Shown here piece after piece: positions 1 to 4,337 of a stretch of 5,153 bases of DNA (its first letter is position 1; each line of letters starts with the position of its first letter). Below the pieces are notes generated by a model. It worked only from the letters and a program-made list of their open reading frames with translations. It was not told the origin of the DNA and did not search any database. The DNA comes from DATDMG01 sp036518955 (lineage in GTDB: Bacteria; Actinomycetota; Actinomycetes; Actinomycetales; Kineosporiaceae). Location of the stretch: contig DATDMG010000009.1 in assembly GCA_036518955.1 (NCBI GenBank), positions 1 to 5,153 of the forward strand, written 5' to 3'. A program made the translations under genes and the position numbers.

Positions 1-26
1 CGGCAGGGAGTCGAATCCCTGTTCGA

Positions 27-42
27 TCGAACGGATGTCCAG
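27..42. promoter_or_regulatory. Degenerate LexA-operator-like site (distal)
   Basis: The left half TCGAAC is a perfect actinobacterial SOS half-site and the right half GTCCAG matches GTTCGA at three of six positions. It overlaps a perfect 12-bp palindrome GTTCGATCGAAC at 21-32. Its reverse complement matches the site at 79-94 at 13 of 16 positions, so the two form an inverted pair about 36 bp apart. It could serve LexA at a divergent gene lying left of the window, but one half is poor. Confidence 0.3.
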
Positions 43-78
43 GTTCTAGCATCCGCCACCGACAGAAAGCGAGGACCA

Positions 79-94
79 CTGGACAGATGTTCGA
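79..94. promoter_or_regulatory. Degenerate LexA-operator-like site (middle)
   Basis: CTGGAC-AGAT-GTTCGA has a perfect right half-site and a weak left half (three of six). Its core ACAGATGTT is shared exactly with the strong operator at 194-209, and as an inverted copy it resembles the site at 27-42. It may be a secondary LexA site or a site for a divergent promoter. The weak half makes this uncertain. Confidence 0.35.
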
Positions 95-193
95 GAGAAG
101 GCATTCGCATGTCCAGCCCGACCAGGGGGATACCCACGAGCAAGGGCCGACACGAGGGGTCGATGGGGACACGCGGGAGGAAATACGACACGT

Positions 194-209
194 TCGAACA
201 GATGTTTGA
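194..209. promoter_or_regulatory. LexA operator (SOS box) of lexA
   Basis: The sequence TCGAAC-AGAT-GTTTGA matches the actinobacterial SOS consensus TCGAAC-N4-GTTCGA at 11 of 12 defined positions. It lies 72 bp before the lexA start codon and overlaps the most plausible -35 element (TTTGAT at 205-210). This is the expected position for autorepression: LexA dimers bind here until DNA damage triggers RecA-assisted self-cleavage. Confidence 0.88.
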
Positions 210-234
210 TGTAGTGGCGGTTGAGCCGTAGCGT
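205..234 (+). promoter_or_regulatory. Candidate lexA promoter
   Basis: TTTGAT (205-210) could act as a -35 element and TAGCGT (229-234, fits TANNNT) as a -10, with an 18-bp spacer. Transcription would start near 241, giving a leader of about 40 bases before the ATG at 282. The -35 overlaps the SOS box, as expected for repression. High-GC promoters are weakly defined, so this is only a plausible assignment. Confidence 0.35.
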
Positions 235-281
235 GGAACCACCCGACGATCATCGGCGGGCACGAGGTGAGGAGGCGGACC

Positions 282-1076
282 ATGGCGCGCGACGAGGGCC
301 GGGGCGAGGGGCCCCAGGGGCGAGCACGCGGGCAGAGCGGGTCGGACGGGTCGGGCGGGTCGGACGGCGGTCCGGGTCGGGTCCACCAGCTGCCCGACGG
401 GCCGTCGGACGGCGACGGTCTGACCACGAGGCAACGTCTGGTCCTGGAGACCATCCGCACGCTGGTGGAACGTCGCGGCTACCCGCCGAGCATGCGGGAG
501 ATCGGGGAGGCGGTCGGGCTCACCAGCCCGTCCAGTGTCTCCCACCAGCTGGAGACCCTGGAGCGCAAGGGATACCTCCGCCGGGATCCGAACCGCCCTC
601 GGGCCATCGAGCTGATCGCTCCCGGTGAGGGGCGGCCCCAGCGCGTGGGCGTCGGCGCGGAGGCCGCCGATCTCGTCAGCGGGTCCGGCGACGAGCACCC
701 GGCCCCGTCCTACGTCCCCGTGGTGGGCCGGATCGCGGCAGGCGGTCCGATCCTCGCCGAGCAGGCTGTCGAGGACGTCTTCCCGCTGCCCCGCCAGCTC
801 GTCGGCGACGGGCAGCTGTTCATGCTCAAGGTCGTCGGTGACTCGATGGTGGAGGCCGCGATCTGCGACGGTGACTGGGTGGTGGTCCGACAGCAACCCG
901 TCGCCGAGAACGGCGACATCGTCGCGGCGATGCTCGACGGAGAGGCCACGGTCAAGACGTTCAAGCGCCGCGACGGGCACATCTGGCTACTGCCGCACAA
1001 CGCCTCGTACCCCCCTATTCCGGGCGACGAGGCGACCATCCTCGGCCGGGTGGTCGCCGTGATGCGTCGGGTGTGA
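282..1076 (+). CDS. lexA: LexA, SOS-response transcriptional repressor (autopeptidase)
   Basis: LexA represses DNA-damage genes and inactivates itself by cleavage when RecA-ssDNA filaments form. The product is 264 residues. A winged helix-turn-helix spans about 47-112 (recognition helix near SPSSVSHQLETLERKGYL, 82-99). The peptidase S24 domain spans about 144-264. Self-cleavage is expected at Ala153-Gly154 in GRIAAGG; the catalytic serine is Ser188 (GDSMVEA) and the lysine Lys225 (ATVKTF). All are intact. The ATG at 282 is chosen because AGGAGG at 270-275 sits 6 bases upstream; the in-frame GTG at 267 lies before that site. Residues 1-46 are a Gly/Ser/Asp/Arg-rich, probably disordered extension absent from E. 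coli LexA (about 202 residues), partly built from a 9-bp tandem repeat. The linker between the two domains (about 113-143) is also long. An SOS box upstream indicates autoregulation. Confidence 0.97.
   Translation: MARDEGRGEGPQGRARGQSGSDGSGGSDGGPGRVHQLPDGPSDGDGLTTRQRLVLETIRTLVERRGYPPSMREIGEAVGLTSPSSVSHQLETLERKGYLRRDPNRPRAIELIAPGEGRPQRVGVGAEAADLVSGSGDEHPAPSYVPVVGRIAAGGPILAEQAVEDVFPLPRQLVGDGQLFMLKVVGDSMVEAAICDGDWVVVRQQPVAENGDIVAAMLDGEATVKTFKRRDGHIWLLPHNASYPPIPGDEATILGRVVAVMRRV
339..365 (+). repeat. 9-bp tandem repeat in the lexA N-terminal coding region
   Basis: Three head-to-tail copies (GGGTCGGAC, GGGTCGGGC, GGGTCGGAC) encode Gly-Ser-Asp/Gly units in the LexA extension. The unit is a multiple of three, so copy-number change would keep the frame. 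Slippage is a likely origin. Confidence 0.8.
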
Positions 1077-1099
1077 TCAGTCCGGTCCGAGTGAGGCAC

Positions 1100-1105
1100 T
1101 ACAGT
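1100..1105 (+). promoter_or_regulatory. Candidate -10 element for the ACP-like gene
   Basis: TACAGT fits the actinobacterial -10 pattern TANNNT and lies between lexA and the ACP-like gene. No convincing -35 is visible. Transcription would start near 1112, leaving a leader of about 60 bases. Read-through from lexA is equally possible. Confidence 0.3.
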
Positions 1106-1172
1106 GGGGTCGTATGCCGGGGGGCGTGCACCGCGGCGTCCGCTCGTGACGAGCCCGTTTGTGAGGAGCCTC

Positions 1173-1418
1173 GTGTCAGCACCTGACCTCGACGACTCGC
1201 TGCGCACCGCCATCGCCGCCCAGTTGCAGGTGGCCCCCGACGTCCTCACCGTCGACAGCGATCTGGCCGCACTCGGCCTGGAGGACGACGACACCGCTGT
1301 AGGCGTGCTGGAGGCCGTCGAGGCCCTCCTCGACGTCCGCTTCCCGGACGACTTCCTCGACGGCCTCGAAACGTACGGTCAGCTCACCTCCGCGGTCCGG
1401 ATCGCCATCGGCGAATAG
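1173..1418 (+). CDS. Acyl-carrier-protein-like protein lacking the phosphopantetheine serine
   Basis: The product is 81 residues, the usual size of a free-standing acyl carrier protein (ACP), and very acidic. The pattern fits the four-helix fold: first helix about 6-19, the LAALG turn (31-35), second helix about 40-53, then RFPDDFLDGLETYGQLTSAV (56-75), which parallels the IEIPDEDAEKITTVGQ region of E. coli AcpP. The normal Asp-Ser-Leu attachment motif reads Glu37-Asp38-Asp39, so there is no serine at the prosthetic-group position. It therefore probably cannot carry acyl chains in the usual way. The GTG at 1173 is chosen because GAGGAG (1163-1168) precedes it by 4 bases and because it gives ACP length; in-frame GTGs at 1104 and 1161 lack such a site. 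It starts 96 bp after lexA on the same strand and is convergent with the next gene. Its role is unknown: it could be a non-acylated carrier relative acting by protein contact. Confidence 0.8.
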   Translation: MSAPDLDDSLRTAIAAQLQVAPDVLTVDSDLAALGLEDDDTAVGVLEAVEALLDVRFPDDFLDGLETYGQLTSAVRIAIGE

Positions 1419-1424
1419 GCGCCG

Positions 1425-1471
1425 GCCGAGGCTGTTCCGAGTGCTCGTCGGCCCGGGCGGCCGCCCTCGGC
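1425..1471. terminator. GC-rich inverted repeat in the convergent gap (possible terminator)
   Basis: GCCGAGG (1425-1431) can pair with CCTCGGC (1465-1471), and the enclosed loop contains the perfect palindrome GGGCGGCCGCCC (1455-1466). It lies just after the ACP-like gene's stop. There is no T-tract, so it is at best an actinobacterial-style hairpin terminator. Confidence 0.3.
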
Positions 1472-1509
1472 GCGCCGCCTTCACCCGGGCGGAATCGGCC
1501 GGCGGGCTG

Positions 1510-1534
1510 ACCGCACCCCCGGATCCGGGGCGGT
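1510..1534. terminator. Stem-loop after the Cys/His-rich gene (possible terminator)
   Basis: CCCCGGATCCGGGG (1517-1530) is a perfect palindrome. It is extended by ACCG (1510-1513) pairing with CGGT (1531-1534) around a three-base bulge. It begins one base beyond the stop codon of the minus-strand small gene and lies between two convergent genes, so it could end transcription from either side. No T-run follows. Confidence 0.4.
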
Positions 1535-1535
1535 G

Positions 1536-1706
1536 TCAGCGAGCCACCATGCGCTGCGGGTGGCGGGGGCAGGGCTCGTCGTCGTGGGCGTGCCAGTCAC
1601 CGGAGGCGTGGCACGCGATGGACGGGTCGGCGGAACAGTCGTGGTAGCAGGTGCATTCCTCGACGGCGGTGTTGGCGCGAAGGGTGCTGCGCATCAGATG
1701 TCCCAT
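1536..1706 (-). CDS. Small Cys/His-rich protein, probably metal-binding; function unknown
   Basis: This 56-residue frame reads on the minus strand from ATG at 1706 to TGA. Five cysteines (18, 20, 24, 32, 46) and several histidines (3, 22, 33, 39, 41, 49) cluster in CTCYHDC, ACHASGDWHAH and EPCPAHP. This composition suggests bound zinc or another metal. No signal peptide or membrane segment is seen. It lies downstream of the DinG-like helicase on the same strand, 58 bp after that stop, and a hairpin follows its own stop. The ATG at 1706 is chosen because a good promoter places the transcript start on it, with no Shine-Dalgarno site upstream. An alternative ATG at 1694 would give 52 residues and has only a weak GGGA before it. 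That the spaced Cys/His pattern keeps to one frame argues for a real gene over a chance one. I cannot name a family with certainty. Confidence 0.75.
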   Translation of the reverse strand: MGHLMRSTLRANTAVEECTCYHDCSADPSIACHASGDWHAHDDEPCPRHPQRMVAR

Positions 1707-1712
1707 GCAACG

Positions 1713-1741
1713 ACATTACGATCCGGTCACGACCAGCTCAA
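1713..1741 (-). promoter_or_regulatory. Promoter of the Cys/His-rich gene, apparently leaderless
   Basis: On the minus strand TTGAGC (1741-1736) and TAATGT (1718-1713) are separated by exactly 17 bases, the ideal spacing for a housekeeping sigma factor. The -10 ends 6 bases before the ATG at 1706, so transcription is predicted to begin at or next to the start codon. Leaderless genes of this geometry are common in actinobacteria. Confidence 0.55.
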
Positions 1742-1764
1742 GCCCCCGGACGACGGAGGCTCGT

Positions 1765-4206
1765 TCACGCCGGCGCCGCCTGAACACCCAGCTCACCCAG
1801 CCGCTGGGTCACCAGCTCGGGCGTGCAGCTGTAACGCTCTGCGATGACGCTCAGGTCACGACCTGCTGCGACGGCGGCGCGGAGGCCTGCGTCCTCTTCC
1901 GGAGTCCACCGGCGACCTGCACGCGCCGCGGTCCGAGGTGAGGCAGGGCCGGGCAGAGAGTGCCGCTGCGCCGTCTCCGCCCTGTCGGCCGGACCGGTCA
2001 CGGGCCGCACCGGGCCGGCTGCGGCGTCGATCCGGCGGAGCGCATCGAGCGCGACAACGCGGTCGTGCGTGGTCCAGAAGGGCGGTAGAGACGCCCGCAG
2101 GAAGCCGCCGTAGCGCGCCGTGGCCAGCCGGGAGTCCAGGACGGCGACGACGCCGCGGTCGTCCGCGCTGCGGATCAGGCGTCCCGCCCCTTGAGCCAGT
2201 CGCAGCGCCGCATGGGTGGCCGCCACCGACATGAATCCGTTGCCGCCGCGGCGGGCCACCGCTCCGGACCGAGCGGTGGCGAGCGGATCGTCCGGTCGTG
2301 GGAACGGGATGCGGTCGATGACCACCAGCTGACACGCGGAGCCGGGAACGTCCACGCCCTGCCACAAGGACAACGTCCCGAACAGGCAGGTCTCGGCGTC
2401 CCGGGCGAACTCGCGGACCAGCGTGGGGGTCGCGTCGTCCCCCTGGCACAGGATGGGCAGGTCCAGCCGCTCACGCAGCACCTCGGCCGCGGCCTCCGCG
2501 GCGCGGCGCGACGAGAAGAGTCCCAGCGTGCGGCCGCCGGCCGCCCTGACCAGGGCCTCCAGCTCGTCGAGGACGGCCGGGGCGAGCCCCTCCCGGCCCG
2601 GCGGGGGCAGCGCCCGGGCGATGTAGAGGATGCCCTGCCGGGGGTAGTCGAACGGGCTGCCGACGTCCAGGGTGCGGCAGCGGGGCGGCGGACGGCGGAT
2701 CCGCTGCTCGTCCCCCTCCCTGCCGCCACCCCCGTCCGCCTCGTGGTCGCCGGCCCCACGCTCGGCCGTTCCCGCCACGCCCCCGTCCCCCAGCGGCGCC
2801 ACCCGGGCCTCCGCGTCGGCCTCCTGGTCTCCGCCCAGGCTGCGCCGGGCGGTGGCGAGGTCGATCCCCTCCGGCACGCCCGGCCCGTTGAGCAACCCGA
2901 CCGAACCGGCGGCGGCCTCGAAACCGCCACCCAACGCCAGGGTCGCCGAGGTGAGCACGACCGTCCGCTCGTCGTAGAGCCGGTCCCGGAGCACCCCCGC
3001 CACCGAGAGTGGTGCGACGTTCAGCGAGGTCCGCACCTGCCCGTCGAGGCGCTGGTGCCGGGAGAGCCAGACGACGTCCGGACCATCGTCGCCGGCACGA
3101 CCCGAGGTGAGCCGGTCGGCGATGTCGAAGATCTCCCCCAGCGACGATCGGGCCACCTGGCGGCCGCCGTCCGGCGCGCCCCCCGGGTCGGACTTGAGTT
3201 GGGTGACGAGTTCCCGGGCGGCGTCGCGGCACGCCGCGACCGCGATCTGCAAGAACTCGGGCAGGTCGCCGACGAGCCGCTTCGGCTCGGTGTCGTCGAA
3301 CGCGGCCGACAAGATCGACGCTGCGTCGTCGAGCCGGTCCGTGCCGGTAGCCCCCGCCTTGCGCGCCTGCCGGGCCGCCTGCTCCACCGCGCCCACGGTG
3401 AGCTCGTCCGAGATGACCGAGGTGACCCGGTCGGCGAGCTCGTGTGCCTCGTCGACGACGAGCAGGTCGTGCTCCGGCAACATGTGCCGATTCTCGAACG
3501 CGTCGATCGCCATGAACGCATGGTTGGTGACGACGACGTCGACCTCGTGCGCGCGGCCGCGGGCCAGTTCGCTGTGGCAGTCCTGCGCCGCCGGGCACCG
3601 CTGGGACCCGAGGCACTCGTGAGCGCTCACCGACACCTGACGCCAGGCCCGGTCGCTGACTCCCGGCACCAACTCGTCGCGGTCACCGGACTGCGTCGAC
3701 TCCGCCCACTCCCCGAGCCGGACGATCTCCCGACCCAGCCGGGACGTCGGCGGCGGGGCCACTGGCCCGGATCGGGCGGGTTGGGTGCCGGATCCGTCAC
3801 CGGGCACGCCGAAGAGCGCGTCGTCGTCCGCCGGGAAGCCGCCGAGCAGCTTGTGCCGGCACAGGTAGTTCGCCCGACCCTTGACGATCTGCCAGGTGGG
3901 CATCCGGCCGAGCGCCGGGGCGAGGGCGGCAGCCACCCGCGGCAGGTCGCGGTCGACGATCTGCGCCTGCAGCGCCAACGTCGCCGTCGTGACCACGACC
4001 GGCCGGCCGCGAGTCACCGCGTGGACAATCGCCGGCACCAGGTAGGCGAGCGACTTGCCGGTGCCCGTGCCCGCCTGCACCAGCAGGTGCTCCCCGGTGC
4101 CGGCGGCTGTGAAGACGGCCTCCGCCATCACCTGCTGACCCGGCCGGGGACTCCCACCGACCGCGCGGACGGCGGTCGCCAGCAACGCGGGGATGTCAGG
4201 TGGCAC
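1765..4206 (-). CDS. dinG: DinG/XPD-type ATP-dependent DNA helicase with C-terminal helix-turn-helix
   Basis: This superfamily 2 helicase of the iron-sulfur XPD/DinG group should unwind DNA 5' to 3' and help resolve damaged or stalled structures. In the 813-residue product, Walker A is AGTGTGKS (45-52). Four cysteines (116, 198, 204, 210) are placed to bind a 4Fe-4S cluster. The DEAH box is VVDEAHEL (250-257). Motif III is TSATL (419-423), then SPFDYPRQG (517-525), LWQGVDVPG (614-622) and QGAGRLIR (672-679) with the arginine finger region. All core motifs are intact. Two additions lengthen it beyond the roughly 660 residues usual in actinobacterial DinG: a Gly/Asp/Glu/Arg-rich insert at about 445-512, and a tail with a Myb/SANT-like helix-turn-helix at about 765-807 (RRWTPEEDAGL...LVTQRLGELG). 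The GTG at 4206 is the only plausible upstream start, because an in-frame stop lies three codons before it. It is divergent from the ribokinase, and I see no LexA operator in front. Confidence 0.93.
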   Translation of the reverse strand: MPPDIPALLATAVRAVGGSPRPGQQVMAEAVFTAAGTGEHLLVQAGTGTGKSLAYLVPAIVHAVTRGRPVVVTTATLALQAQIVDRDLPRVAAALAPALGRMPTWQIVKGRANYLCRHKLLGGFPADDDALFGVPGDGSGTQPARSGPVAPPPTSRLGREIVRLGEWAESTQSGDRDELVPGVSDRAWRQVSVSAHECLGSQRCPAAQDCHSELARGRAHEVDVVVTNHAFMAIDAFENRHMLPEHDLLVVDEAHELADRVTSVISDELTVGAVEQAARQARKAGATGTDRLDDAASILSAAFDDTEPKRLVGDLPEFLQIAVAACRDAARELVTQLKSDPGGAPDGGRQVARSSLGEIFDIADRLTSGRAGDDGPDVVWLSRHQRLDGQVRTSLNVAPLSVAGVLRDRLYDERTVVLTSATLALGGGFEAAAGSVGLLNGPGVPEGIDLATARRSLGGDQEADAEARVAPLGDGGVAGTAERGAGDHEADGGGGREGDEQRIRRPPPRCRTLDVGSPFDYPRQGILYIARALPPPGREGLAPAVLDELEALVRAAGGRTLGLFSSRRAAEAAAEVLRERLDLPILCQGDDATPTLVREFARDAETCLFGTLSLWQGVDVPGSACQLVVIDRIPFPRPDDPLATARSGAVARRGGNGFMSVAATHAALRLAQGAGRLIRSADDRGVVAVLDSRLATARYGGFLRASLPPFWTTHDRVVALDALRRIDAAAGPVRPVTGPADRAETAQRHSLPGPASPRTAARAGRRWTPEEDAGLRAAVAAGRDLSVIAERYSCTPELVTQRLGELGVQAAPA

Positions 4207-4212
4207 CTCCCG

Positions 4213-4218
4213 AGCCTA
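4213..4218 (-). promoter_or_regulatory. Candidate -10 for the helicase gene, leaderless geometry
   Basis: TAGGCT on the minus strand fits TANNNT and ends 6 bases before the GTG at 4206, the same spacing as at the Cys/His-rich gene. No -35 is visible, since the corresponding position reads CGCGGG. The only purine-rich sequence (GGGAG) abuts the start codon, too close to act as a ribosome site, which agrees with a leaderless mRNA. Confidence 0.35.
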
Positions 4219-4240
4219 TGTCTTCGGCCCGCCGGCCCGC

Positions 4241-4288
4241 GGGCGCCGTCCACAGCCGCCGGGCGCCGTCCACAGCCGCCGGGCGCCG
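4241..4288. repeat. 20-bp tandem repeat in the helicase-ribokinase divergent gap
   Basis: Two identical copies of GGGCGCCGTCCACAGCCGCC (4241-4260 and 4261-4280) are followed by the first 8 bases of a third copy (4281-4288). The unit holds the palindrome GGCGCC and the string GTCCACA, the latter shared with the high-GC DnaA box TTGTCCACA. Period 20 puts both copies on about the same DNA face every second turn. Function is unknown; it could be a regulator site or a slippage product. Confidence 0.9.
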
Positions 4289-4337
4289 CCTACCAGCCTG
4301 CCGGTCCTGCGGCCGGGCGGACGGGCACACTGGGCGC

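Noticed and set aside
4..21. Hairpin CAGGGA-GTCGAA-TCCCTG resembling a tRNA or tmRNA T-arm (minus strand reads GATTCGACTCCC)
   Set aside because: The 6-base loop and base pairing do not fit a 7-base T-loop with the conserved G53-C61 pair, and no acceptor or other arms are found on the side within the window.
1..52. Minus-strand open frame from ATG at 52 running off the left edge (MLEPGHPFDRTG...)
   Set aside because: Only 17 codons are visible, there is no clear ribosome site or promoter, and it covers the operator-like palindromes. A divergent gene is plausible, but this start is not supported.
267..281. Upstream GTG start for lexA
   Set aside because: It precedes and overlaps the AGGAGG at 270-275 that serves the ATG at 282, and has no ribosome site of its own.
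710..1294. Minus-strand frame of 194 codons opposite the lexA 3' half
   Set aside because: Ser/Arg/Thr-rich shadow of lexA and the ACP-like gene with no motif.
1441..1941. Plus-strand frames over the Cys/His-rich gene and helicase 3' end
   Set aside because: No ribosome sites or motifs; the minus strand explains this stretch better through the ordered Cys/His pattern and the helicase tail.
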